This document shows positions 9,682 through 17,362 of a stretch of 32,330 nucleotides of DNA, piece by piece (the stretch's first letter is position 1; every line of letters starts with the position of its first letter). The notes beneath the pieces were generated by a model. It saw only the letters and a list, made by a program, of their open reading frames with translations, was not told where the DNA came from and did no database searches. A program made the translations under genes and the position numbers. Source of the stretch: Planctomycetota bacterium (GTDB lineage Bacteria > Planctomycetota > UBA1135 > UBA2386); NCBI GenBank assembly GCA_020425925.1, contig JAGQRB010000178.1, positions 1 through 32,330 on the forward strand, written 5' to 3'.

Positions 9682-9692
9682 TCGGCGGCCGT

Positions 9693-10670
9693 TCAGGCGG
9701 CGCGCGGATCGAGGCCGAGCAACCGCCACAGCCCGGCTGCGACCGGCGTGATCAGGCCGAGCTCGTCCAGCAGGTCGCGCACGCCGGCGATCGCGTCGCG
9801 GACGGCGTCGCGATGCTGCGGATTGCGGGTGTAGGCGCGCTGCATTACCGCCCGCGGGATGGCGTAGCGGCGCACGACGTCGGCGGACGGTCGCAGCATG
9901 GGGCCGGAAGCGGTCGCGAGGATGCACGGTGCCGACAGCGCGAGCCGCAGGCGGCGGGGCGCCGCGAGCCGCGGCACGCGCTGGCGCAGGAACTCACGCG
10001 CGAAGCAGAGGTGCCGGGCCTCTTCGGTGACGTGGATCCGCATGATCCGGCAGAGCAGCGGGTGCCGCGGCTGGTCGGCGCGCAGGATGGCGCGCTGCAC
10101 GTGGTCGATCGGGTCCTCGCCCGCCAGCACGAACACGAAGAACAGCTCGGGGAACGTGCGCCCGAGCCGCGCTACGCGGCGTGCCGCGGCGCGGTGCGGC
10201 CGCGACAGCCCGCGCACCGGCAGACCGGAACGGCGGATGAACTCCTGGAACATCAGGCCGTGCTGGGCCTCTTCGGCGACCTCGTGGTAGGCGTAGCGAA
10301 ACTCGGGTGCGCCGCTCGGCAGGTCGGCGGCGAACTCGAGCAGACCGCGCATCAGCGCCGACTCGAACTGCACGCCGACCTTCATGAACTCGGCGGCGAG
10401 GTGCAGGCCGAGGCGGGCCCGCAGCTCGACGGGGCGCGTGCGGTACCAGTCGGTCTGCCCGAGCGGATCGTCCGCCGGCAGCTGCCAGCGCCGATCCGTC
10501 GGATCGATCCGGAAGTCGGGTGCGTCCCAGTCGATGTCGGCGTAGGCGTCGAAGCGGCGGGTCACCGAGGCCGCGCTGAGTCGCGCGAGCACGGCGGCGT
10601 AACCGGCCGCGGCGGGCGGGTCCGGATCGCGCGGGCGGCGGCTGGCGTTGGCTCGGGTCATTGGCGTCAT
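9693..10670 (-). CDS. AurF-type diiron oxygenase (p-aminobenzoate N-oxygenase family)
   Basis: A protein of about 325 aa, mostly helical and soluble. All seven iron ligands known from AurF can be placed with near-native spacing. Numbering from the ATG at 10670, they are Glu103 (QFESAL), Glu134 and His137 (EEAQH, ExxH), Glu185 (LAGEDP), and His213, Glu217 and His220 (HVTEEARH, HxxxExxH). The RRFDAYADIDWD segment near the N-terminus also fits PF11583. Family members such as AurF and CmlI oxidise aryl-amines to nitro groups; other members perform different O2-dependent oxidations. Here the neighbours are a KASIII-like synthase and an AlkB-like hydroxylase, so an acyl or amine intermediate of that pathway is the likely substrate. 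The start is uncertain: ATGs at 10706, 10670 and 10661 and a TTG at 10745 are all in frame. Confidence 0.83.
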   Translation of the reverse strand: MTPMTRANASRRPRDPDPPAAAGYAAVLARLSAASVTRRFDAYADIDWDAPDFRIDPTDRRWQLPADDPLGQTDWYRTRPVELRARLGLHLAAEFMKVGVQFESALMRGLLEFAADLPSGAPEFRYAYHEVAEEAQHGLMFQEFIRRSGLPVRGLSRPHRAAARRVARLGRTFPELFFVFVLAGEDPIDHVQRAILRADQPRHPLLCRIMRIHVTEEARHLCFAREFLRQRVPRLAAPRRLRLALSAPCILATASGPMLRPSADVVRRYAIPRAVMQRAYTRNPQHRDAVRDAIAGVRDLLDELGLITPVAAGLWRLLGLDPRAA

Positions 10671-10769
10671 CGACGGCGGCTGGAGCGCCGGTGTCGGTGC
10701 CTCCATGCCGGGCGCTGGCGAGCGCAACACCAAATCGCCCGCCAATCCGCCGCCGGGATCGCGGGGGCC

Positions 10770-11876
10770 TCAGGCCTGCTCGGCTTCGACGCGGGCGTGG
10801 CGCCCGAGGTACCTCATGATCAGGCGTTCGAGTCCCTCGAGGCTGGCTTCGTGCGGTGCGAGTGGCAGATCGAACGCATTCACCGAGACCGCGAGGTCCG
10901 GTCTCGGGATCGCCAGATCGACCGCTTCGTAGTCGTGCCAGTTGCAGGCGCCGTGATGGTGCGACGCGCGCGCGAAGTAGAGCGCGGCAGCGTGCACCAG
11001 ATGCGGGAACGCGCGTTCCCAGGCGAAGCGCGCGCCCGCTGCGCGCATCCCTCGCAGCGCCAGGCCGGCGAAGCACAGCACGTTGGAGGAGTCCGGTGCG
11101 CGCAGGGTCGGCTCGTCGCCCTGCTCGACGAGGTCGCCGGCCCCGAACGCCAGGAAGTCGTCCCGCAACGCCGATTCGTCGAATCCGGCAGCATCGCCGT
11201 AGGTATGCACGAACAACGGCTCGACGGTCTCGAGCACCCTCGGCAGCTCGGTGGCCTCGCGGCTCCAGTCGGGTGGCGCGGTCAGCGCCAGGCTGCTCGC
11301 CGCCTGCAGGCGCAGCCAGCGACAGAGCCGATCGGTCTCGCGTGCGAGGATGTCGAGCAGGCACGCGGTGACGCTCGGAAACGCGCCGTGGCCGACGAGG
11401 GCCGAATTCGTGGCGGCATCGAGTTCGGCGAAGAACTTGCGTGCGCGGCGCCACGGCGCATCGTGCTTGAGACTGCGGGCTCTTTCGATCGAATCGGCGA
11501 CCCGCTCGGCGGCCGACGTCTGCTCGTACAGGATCGTGCGGGCGAGGTCGATCGGTGCGGCCGGGGGACCCGCAGCTTCGAGCAGGGCTACCGTCGGATC
11601 GATCCAGACCGAGCGCTTCAAGAACGGCGCCGCGCCGGCGAACGGGATGCTGACGCGCAGCTCCTGGCCGCGGAACGCGGCCGCCGGCCACGTCAGCATG
11701 ACGCCGAGTTCGACGACCTCGATCTCGGCGCCGACGATGTCCGGCTCGATCGAGAGCTGCTCGAAGCCGATCTGCGAGCGCGAGGCGGCGAACAGCAGGA
11801 GGATTCCTTCCGTGCTGTCCGACGGCGGCGTGAACGTCCGCCGCCAACGCGGCAGCAGTGGATGCGAGTTCGTCAT
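10770..11876 (-). CDS. Uncharacterised 368-aa protein in biosynthetic operon
   Basis: I do not recognise a family. The N-terminal 110 residues look beta-rich (IGFEQLSIEPDIVGAEIEVVELGVMLTWP), the remainder mostly helical. There is no signal peptide and no membrane segment. A His-rich stretch (SHHHGACNWHDYEAVDL, about 305-321) and a DILARETDRLCRW helix may form a binding site. The ATG at 11876 (MTNSHPLLP) is chosen; the translation upstream of it is low-complexity Ser/Thr/Arg and unlike protein. It lies 19 nt after the 160-aa gene and just before the AurF-like gene, so it is part of the same transcript. It might be a pathway enzyme, a scaffold for the oxygenase, or a partner of the upstream kinase; nothing in the sequence decides this. 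Confidence 0.72.
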   Translation of the reverse strand: MTNSHPLLPRWRRTFTPPSDSTEGILLLFAASRSQIGFEQLSIEPDIVGAEIEVVELGVMLTWPAAAFRGQELRVSIPFAGAAPFLKRSVWIDPTVALLEAAGPPAAPIDLARTILYEQTSAAERVADSIERARSLKHDAPWRRARKFFAELDAATNSALVGHGAFPSVTACLLDILARETDRLCRWLRLQAASSLALTAPPDWSREATELPRVLETVEPLFVHTYGDAAGFDESALRDDFLAFGAGDLVEQGDEPTLRAPDSSNVLCFAGLALRGMRAAGARFAWERAFPHLVHAAALYFARASHHHGACNWHDYEAVDLAIPRPDLAVSVNAFDLPLAPHEASLEGLERLIMRYLGRHARVEAEQA

Positions 11877-11895
11877 CGGATCACCGAAGGGTCGC

Positions 11896-12378
11896 CTACC
11901 GGAACCGGAGCCCGACGTAGAACTCGACGGTGACCGCCTGGCAGACGCGGTCCTTGTCGTTGCCGTCGTTGTCGAACCCGAGCACCCATTTCGTCTCGGC
12001 CAGGTCGCGGTCCCCGATCCGGACGACCGCGCCGCCACCGATCTGCCACGGTGGTTTGCTGCCGCCCGAGGCCTGGTAGCTCTCTTCCAGGCACCAGTTG
12101 TCGGTCCCGTGGTCCCTCTGCACGGCCGCCCAGATCTTCCGGAGCGTCAGGAAGAAGAGGTGCGACTGCTCGAGCTTGTCACGCATCGTCTCGCCGGCGA
12201 CCTGCTTCACCTTGTGCTTCTTTGCCTCGTCGCTCAGATCGGCGATCAGCTCGGTGGGAACGGCCACGCCGCCGTCGAAGGCGAGCTTGCCCGAATGGAC
12301 GCAGACGTCGAAGGTCAGGACGACGGGGCGTCCCTCGTCCTCTTTCACGGCTTGCTCGCCGTTCGCTGGATCTGTCAT
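11896..12378 (-). CDS. Uncharacterised 160-aa protein following the kinase gene
   Basis: Family not recognised. The protein has no signal peptide or membrane helix and should be cytoplasmic. It begins with a short charged tail, then VVLTFDVCVHSGKLAF (about 19-34), a Lys-rich helix (50-70), a hydrophobic helix (LFFLTLRKIWAAV), and a Gly-rich beta part (GGGAVVRIGDRDL) ending in AVTVEFYVGLRFR. It starts 21 nt after the kinase/FGE gene and ends 19 nt before the 368-aa gene. Its placement directly behind the kinase makes it a possible phosphorylation target or adaptor, but this is only context. No Shine-Dalgarno sequence is evident. Confidence 0.72.
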   Translation of the reverse strand: MTDPANGEQAVKEDEGRPVVLTFDVCVHSGKLAFDGGVAVPTELIADLSDEAKKHKVKQVAGETMRDKLEQSHLFFLTLRKIWAAVQRDHGTDNWCLEESYQASGGSKPPWQIGGGAVVRIGDRDLAETKWVLGFDNDGNDKDRVCQAVTVEFYVGLRFR

Positions 12379-12399
12379 GGTCGTTGCTGGCTTGGGGTT

Positions 12400-14961
12400 T
12401 CAGGGTTGGTCGCTGCGCGCGCAGCGGAAGCCTCGGCGAGGGTTCGCGTAGTTGTGATCCGTCGCGTCGTGCCGGTGGTAGGTGAGTGTCTGGCCGTGCG
12501 CCTGCATGTGCCAGGTGCCACCGAGGATCAGGCGGCGGTCGTGCCGCACCAGGACCCGTCCGCTCACACGCTCCGCGAGCTCGCTCTCCGTCCATTCCGA
12601 GACGTTGCCGAACATGTGGTAGGCACCCTCCGGGGTGCGGGCTTCCGGCATCGAGCGGACGGGGCGCGCGAGCGCGAGGTAGGTCCGCACGTTGGCCGGG
12701 ATGTCGTCCGTCGCGAGCTCGAACGGCGCGATCGTATTGCCGCGGTAGCCGGCGCCGGGCCACGGCATGATCCGGCCGTCGGCTCCGCGCGCGGCGAGCT
12801 CCCATTCCGCATGCGTCGGCAACCGCTTGCCGGCCCACTCGGCATAGGCGATCGCATCGTCCCAGCTGACGTAGACCACGGGCAGCGCGTCCACCTCCGG
12901 CGTCGCGGGCAACAGATCCCAGCCCCATGGCAGTGGTTGATGACCGGTGTCGGCGAGGAACGCGCGGTATTCGCCGACCGAGACCTCGCACTCGTCGATC
13001 CAGAACGGCGAGACCTCGACGGCGCGGCCGCCGTTGGTGCAGAGCTCCTCCTGTTGCGGGATGCGGAGCGGGGCGCCCGAATCGATGCGCAGCATGCCGC
13101 CGGTCGACAGCTGGCCGGGGCGAACCCGTGCCGTGACGACGTGCTCGCTGGGGCCGCGCGGGAGGTAGCGCGCGAACTCGCGGACGCCGCGGCTGCGAAG
13201 ATCGACGACGATTCGGTAGTAGCCCGGTGCCAGGACCGCAGCCTGCACCGGCAGCCGGCCGACGTCGATCGGTTCGCCCGGCTGCCCGGTGAACGGATCG
13301 ATCGGGCGGCAGCGCACCGTGCCCGCGAGCTCGGTGCCGTCGCTGTCGGCCGCCCTGACAGTCAGCCGCGGCGAGAAGGTCTCGATCGAGATCAGGCTTC
13401 GGATCGACTCGTCCTCGGGGAACAGATAGGCGGCGCGTTGCAGCTCGAACAAGCCCTCGAGCACGCGTTGGTCGTCGATCTCCTCCAACCCGTTGCGGCT
13501 GTCGTCGCGCAGCCCGTCTTCGACGAGTTCCACGCCGCGCTTCTTCCAGTCGTCGCGGAGGCGCGCGAAGCGGTTCTCTAGGCCGGCGAGCGCGATCGTG
13601 CGATCCGTGTCGCGACCGAAGCCGCGGAGTGCCGCGAGATGGGCTCGTCCGGCCACGAGCAGCTCGATGTCGATCGCGTTCCAGTCCGCGATCGCCGACA
13701 GCGCTGTCAGAGCGTCGAGGTGGTCGTCGATCTCGGCCTGCCGTGCCCGGTGGACCGAGGACCACCAGCCGAAGGCGACCGAGACCGTGATCGCCCCGGC
13801 CAGCAGCAACAGGGTGCCGTGGCGCCGCACCAATCGGCTGACCCGGTGACGCAGGCCCGGCGGTCGCGCAGCGATGGCCTGCAGACCGAGGAAGCGATCG
13901 AGGTCGTCGGCGAGCCCGGCCGCGGTCTGGTAGCGCGCGGCGGCCGCGCGCGCCATGGCCTTGTGGCAGATCGTCTCGAGGTCGCGCGGGACGCTCGGAC
14001 TCAGCCGGCGGACCGGCACCGGATCGCGCGTGCAGATCGCACGTTGGATCTCCGCGGCGGTGGTGCCCTGGAATGGACGAGCGAACGTCAACAACTCGTA
14101 GAGCACGACTCCGAGCGAGTAGACGTCGGTGCGGAAGTCGACCGCGGTGGCGGCGCGGGTCTGCTCGGGACTCATGTAGTACGGCGTCCCCGCCACTTCA
14201 CTCGTCCGCGTGAACTGCCCGAGCTGCTCGTTGCGCGCCACGCCGAAGTCGACGAGCCGCACACGGCCGTCCTGGCCGAGCAGGAGGTTCTGCGGCTTGA
14301 CGTCGCGGTGCACGATGCCGGCGTCGTGTGCGTACTGCAGGGCACGCGCGGCGGCCGCGATCAGCCGGGCCGCGGCCGCGACGTAGCCGGGCGCCCGCCG
14401 ATCGGGCAGCAGCAGCGGCTCGTCCGAAGCGCGCGCGGACTGCTGCAGTCGGAGCTCGTGCGCCAGGTCGTGGCCGCGCACGAACTCCATCGCGAAGTAG
14501 TGCAGGTCGCCGGCGACGCCGTCGCCGAAGACCGGGACGATGCCCGGATGCTGCAGGCTGGCGATGCTGCGCGCTTCGCGGTGGAAACGCTCGATGTCGC
14601 GTGCGGTCGTGGTGAGCGAGGGCGCCAGCACCTTGACCGCGACCTCGCGGCCGAGCCCGACCTGCGTGGCGCGGTAGACGACGCCCATGCCGCCGCGGCC
14701 GATCTCGCCGTGCAGCTCGTAGTCGCCGAGTCGCGGCGGCAGCGAGCGCTTCGTCGGCCATACCGGGTCGCCCGTCAGATCCGGGGGCTCGAGGAACTCC
14801 GAGTCGAGGCTGGCGGCCGCGTCGAGCAGTCGCCGGACCTCCTGCAACAGCTCGGCGTCGTCGCCGCATTCGCCGGCGAGGAATGCGCCGCGGTCGGATT
14901 CGTCGAGCTCGAAGGCGCGGACGAAGATGCGTCGCGCCCGATCCCTGCGTGCGTTCGACAT
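12400..14961 (-). CDS. Transmembrane Ser/Thr protein kinase with C-terminal FGE/SUMF1-like domain
   Basis: An 853-aa receptor-type Hanks kinase. The kinase domain (about 80-360) is complete: glycine loop GRGGMGVVY (88-96), catalytic Lys110, HRDVKPQN with Asp220, DFG (238-240) and [10 protein letters not shown] in the activation segment. One transmembrane helix follows (about 382-400). A long linker with helices and a beta-rich part precedes a formylglycine-generating-enzyme/sulfatase-modifying-factor fold (about 620-850). It is recognised by [51 protein letters not shown] and the terminal GFRCAR. The catalytic cysteine pair of true FGE is not seen, so this is probably a ligand-sensing domain outside the membrane. 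The start lies 5 nt after the sigma factor stop, implying translational coupling. The kinase probably controls that sigma factor. Confidence 0.92.
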   Translation of the reverse strand: MSNARRDRARRIFVRAFELDESDRGAFLAGECGDDAELLQEVRRLLDAAASLDSEFLEPPDLTGDPVWPTKRSLPPRLGDYELHGEIGRGGMGVVYRATQVGLGREVAVKVLAPSLTTTARDIERFHREARSIASLQHPGIVPVFGDGVAGDLHYFAMEFVRGHDLAHELRLQQSARASDEPLLLPDRRAPGYVAAAARLIAAAARALQYAHDAGIVHRDVKPQNLLLGQDGRVRLVDFGVARNEQLGQFTRTSEVAGTPYYMSPEQTRAATAVDFRTDVYSLGVVLYELLTFARPFQGTTAAEIQRAICTRDPVPVRRLSPSVPRDLETICHKAMARAAAARYQTAAGLADDLDRFLGLQAIAARPPGLRHRVSRLVRRHGTLLLLAGAITVSVAFGWWSSVHRARQAEIDDHLDALTALSAIADWNAIDIELLVAGRAHLAALRGFGRDTDRTIALAGLENRFARLRDDWKKRGVELVEDGLRDDSRNGLEEIDDQRVLEGLFELQRAAYLFPEDESIRSLISIETFSPRLTVRAADSDGTELAGTVRCRPIDPFTGQPGEPIDVGRLPVQAAVLAPGYYRIVVDLRSRGVREFARYLPRGPSEHVVTARVRPGQLSTGGMLRIDSGAPLRIPQQEELCTNGGRAVEVSPFWIDECEVSVGEYRAFLADTGHQPLPWGWDLLPATPEVDALPVVYVSWDDAIAYAEWAGKRLPTHAEWELAARGADGRIMPWPGAGYRGNTIAPFELATDDIPANVRTYLALARPVRSMPEARTPEGAYHMFGNVSEWTESELAERVSGRVLVRHDRRLILGGTWHMQAHGQTLTYHRHDATDHNYANPRRGFRCARSDQP

Positions 14962-14966
14962 CGGAC

Positions 14967-15539
14967 TCAGGTCAGCTGCTCGCGCAGCAGGATCTTCGCG
15001 GCCTGCAGCCGCCGTCGGGCGGTCTTGGCACTGATCCCGATGATGTCGGCGATCTCCTCGAACGAGCGACCCGCGAAGAACCTCAGTTCGACGAGTTCGA
15101 CGAGCTCCGGGTGTCCGGCGGTCAGCCGGGACAACCCGCCGTCGAGATCCACGATGTCGAGTGATCGTTGCTCGTAGGCGTCGACGAGGTCGTCGAGCGG
15201 CATCCGGGTCTGGCCGGGGTTGCGTTTGGCGGCGCGCCGCCGGCGGGCGTGATCGGTCAGCGTCTGGCGCATGACCCGGCCGGCCAGCCGCATGAAGTGC
15301 GCGCGGTCGTTCCAACGCCCGTCGCGCTGCGCCAGCCGCAGGTAGAGCTCGTTCACGAGCGCTGTCGCCTGCAGGGTGAGGCTGGCGGGCTGGCCGCGCA
15401 TGTGGTGCCGGGCCAGCGCCCTGAGTTCCTCGAGCACCAGCGGGAACAGCTGGTCGAGCGCGACGCCGTCCGGCTCGCGGCGCGGCAGCTCCGGCGGCGA
15501 GGACAATTCTACTCTCCGGGTCCGAGCAAGGTTGGGCAT
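14967..15539 (-). CDS. ECF RNA polymerase sigma factor, TIGR02999-like
   Basis: A protein of about 190 aa. Region 2 has the signature of the TIGR02999/PF07638 group: [27 protein letters not shown], and [21 protein letters not shown]. Region 4 is a helix-turn-helix ([29 protein letters not shown]) near the C-terminus. It directs RNA polymerase to specific promoters. No anti-sigma gene follows; instead the next gene, 5 nt on, is a membrane Ser/Thr kinase. That is the usual arrangement for kinase-associated ECF factors in this phylum. The ATG at 15539 is chosen; a TTG at 15620 would add 27 residues. It is the first gene of the seven-gene minus-strand block and is its likely transcriptional controller, perhaps autoregulated. 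Confidence 0.9.
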   Translation of the reverse strand: MPNLARTRRVELSSPPELPRREPDGVALDQLFPLVLEELRALARHHMRGQPASLTLQATALVNELYLRLAQRDGRWNDRAHFMRLAGRVMRQTLTDHARRRRAAKRNPGQTRMPLDDLVDAYEQRSLDIVDLDGGLSRLTAGHPELVELVELRFFAGRSFEEIADIIGISAKTARRRLQAAKILLREQLT

Positions 15540-15738
15540 GAAGGGTATCGCGCGGCCGAGCCACCGTCCATCGGCGGTCGTACGGCGTCGAAAACGCGAG
15601 CTCTGCGGGTGATGGGACAAAGTTCGAGGTGTTTTTCACTCCGCAGGCTTTCTTGGCCGCTCGGCCGGCGCGATCGCGTTTCTCGGGTACCGGATCCACC
15701 CCGAGAGAACGTGCGCCACCGCCCACATCGAACCAACC
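15540..15738. other. Divergent promoter region of the sigma factor operon and a lipoprotein gene
   Basis: This 199-nt stretch separates the divergent starts at 15539 and 15739. It contains one of the few AT-richer patches of the window (about 15615-15652, with GTTTTTCAC and GACAAAGTTC). Promoters in both directions should lie here. On the minus strand a GAACTT, as in many ECF -35 elements, lies at 15625-15620, but no matching -10 was recognised. Confidence 0.4.
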
Positions 15739-16674
15739 ATGACCCCACGTAACCCGTACGCCGCGGCCGTCGTCGCGCTCCTGCTCCCGGCCTGCTCCCT
15801 GATGCACCAGTCCATGGTGCCCGGCATCGAGAACGAGCTGTTGACGCCCGTCGACAAGGTGCCGCCGGTCTCCGCGGTGATCCAGGAGATCCGCGCCCAG
15901 CTGGCCCGCGCGTTCCGCGTGATCGACTCCCGGGTGCAGGCCGAGCAGGCCGCCAAGAACGTCGCCGAGGGCCTGACCCCGCAGGAGGGCGAAGGCACGT
16001 TCACGGGCACGACCCAGCTGGTCGAGACCGACTCCGGCAACATCGCGGCCGTGTTCCCGTTCTCGGGCTACGCGGGTTCGTCGTTGACGCCGAACTTCGG
16101 CGTGTCGAAGGCCGCCACGAGTTCGCAGCAGACCAAGATCGACTTCTCGTTCGTTCCGGCGGAGCTCGCGAACATGCCGGCGAGCGAAACCAAGGATGGT
16201 TACGTCGCGCGTGCGCTGGTCGCGACCTTCGACCAGCTGCTCGCTGTCCCGAACGTGTCCGCCAAGGGGCTCGCGAACCGCACGGTCGAGACCACGATCA
16301 CGTTCGCCGTCGCGCTCAATGGCAGCGCCGGGCTCGGCGTCTCGCTGCTGCCGTCGACGGACATGCGTTCGCCGTCGCGGGATCTTCGCACGGTCGGTGG
16401 CGACCCACTGCTCGGGACCTCCGCGCGCCAGATGGGCACCTACGAGCTGACGCTCGAGATCCCGTTGATTCGGCCGAAGACGTCGGACGACCGCCGGATC
16501 TACGAGGGGCGGGTCCGGTTCGACGGCGCGGTCTACCTCGAAGAGCGGCCGTGGACGTCCGCGGACGATTCGCGGATGCGCAGTGCGTTCAGCGTGCCCG
16601 GGCCCGTCGTTCCGTTCCGCACCGTGGACGACGCGCCTGCGCTGCTCCAGCGGTACGGCGAGCGGCGCTACTGA
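15739..16674 (+). CDS. Predicted lipoprotein of unknown function
   Basis: A 311-aa protein with a lipoprotein signal: hydrophobic residues 8-16, then LPAC with Cys19. The mature part has a helical N-terminus ([23 protein letters not shown]) and a mostly beta-rich rest with alternating hydrophobic residues ([20 protein letters not shown] and ELTLEIPLI). No family is recognised. The strand-rich half could pack as a beta sandwich. It is divergent from the sigma factor operon and 36 nt from the convergent GNAT gene. Sharing a promoter region with the sigma factor makes co-control possible but unproven. Location is probably the periplasmic face of a membrane. Confidence 0.8.
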   Translation: MTPRNPYAAAVVALLLPACSLMHQSMVPGIENELLTPVDKVPPVSAVIQEIRAQLARAFRVIDSRVQAEQAAKNVAEGLTPQEGEGTFTGTTQLVETDSGNIAAVFPFSGYAGSSLTPNFGVSKAATSSQQTKIDFSFVPAELANMPASETKDGYVARALVATFDQLLAVPNVSAKGLANRTVETTITFAVALNGSAGLGVSLLPSTDMRSPSRDLRTVGGDPLLGTSARQMGTYELTLEIPLIRPKTSDDRRIYEGRVRFDGAVYLEERPWTSADDSRMRSAFSVPGPVVPFRTVDDAPALLQRYGERRY

Positions 16675-16710
16675 GATGGAACCGACCCGCGTTGCCTCGG
16701 ACGGTCCGGG

Positions 16711-17196
16711 TCAGCGCCGGCGCAGGACCATCCGAACGTCACAGCGCGCGTAGGGCGTCGGCTCGCAGGCCACCTCGACGAACCCGAGGCGGCGGTAGAG
16801 CTCGAGCGCAGGCACGAGCGTCGAGTTGCTCTCGAGGAACAGCTCGGTCGCGCCGAGTTCGTGGGCGCGCCGGATCGCCGCTTCACCGAGGCGGCGGCCG
16901 ATGCCGCGGCCCTGCGCGCTCTCGTCGACGCACATCTTCGCCAGTTCGAAGGTGGCCGCGTCGTGCCGCAACAGCGCACAGGTGCCGACCGGTTCGTCGC
17001 CGAGCAGCGCGATCAGGATCGCGCCGCCGGGTGCGAGGATCTTGGTCTCGGGATCGTCGAGCGCCTTGCGGTCGGGTTCTTCGATCGTGAAGTAGCGCTC
17101 GATCCAGGCGTAGTTGAGGCGCTGGAACGCGAGTCGGTGGGCCGGCGTGTAGTCGACGATTCGAACGGCGGAGTCTGCGTCGCGGTCGGTCTGCAT
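16711..17196 (-). CDS. GNAT-family N-acetyltransferase
   Basis: A 161-aa soluble protein with the Gcn5-related fold. The acetyl-CoA pyrophosphate-binding loop is QGRGIGRRL (about 96-104), preceded by the beta4 strand ELAKMCVDE. Motif B is seen as ELYRRLGFVEV (about 132-142). Such enzymes move an acetyl group from acetyl-CoA to an amine on a small molecule or protein. Substrate is unknown. The gene stands alone: it is convergent with the lipoprotein gene and divergent from the Ntn-hydrolase gene. A TACAGT hexamer at 17227-17222 on the minus strand, 25 nt before the ATG, may be its -10 element. Confidence 0.92.
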   Translation of the reverse strand: MQTDRDADSAVRIVDYTPAHRLAFQRLNYAWIERYFTIEEPDRKALDDPETKILAPGGAILIALLGDEPVGTCALLRHDAATFELAKMCVDESAQGRGIGRRLGEAAIRRAHELGATELFLESNSTLVPALELYRRLGFVEVACEPTPYARCDVRMVLRRR

Positions 17197-17347
17197 CGTG
17201 GGCGTGGTTGGGGGAGTTCCGACTGTAGCTGGCGATGCAGGGGCGAGCCTGCGGTCGGCTCGCTAAGGCGAGTCCGGTCTTTCGCCCGGGTCCGCCGTCC
17301 CCGCGCCCGTGGCCAGCGCGGTGCTTCCCGCCTCCGCGACCGGCTGC

Positions 17348-17353
17348 TAGCGT
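17348..17353 (+). promoter_or_regulatory. Possible -10 element of a leaderless Ntn-hydrolase transcript
   Basis: The hexamer TAGCGT ends 9 nt before the ATG at 17363, with no Shine-Dalgarno sequence between. As for the kelch gene at 3536, this spacing would place the transcription start at or next to the start codon. Inferred from motif and position only. Confidence 0.32.
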
Positions 17354-17362
17354 GGCGCGACC

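Noticed and set aside
15542..15547. TACCCT on the minus strand just before the sigma factor ATG as a -10 element
   Set aside because: It ends only 2 nt before the ATG, so transcription would begin inside the gene.
15540..15620. Longer sigma factor starting at TTG 15620
   Set aside because: The added residues ([12 protein letters not shown] and on) do not look like the family; the ATG at 15539 fits better, though the choice is not certain.
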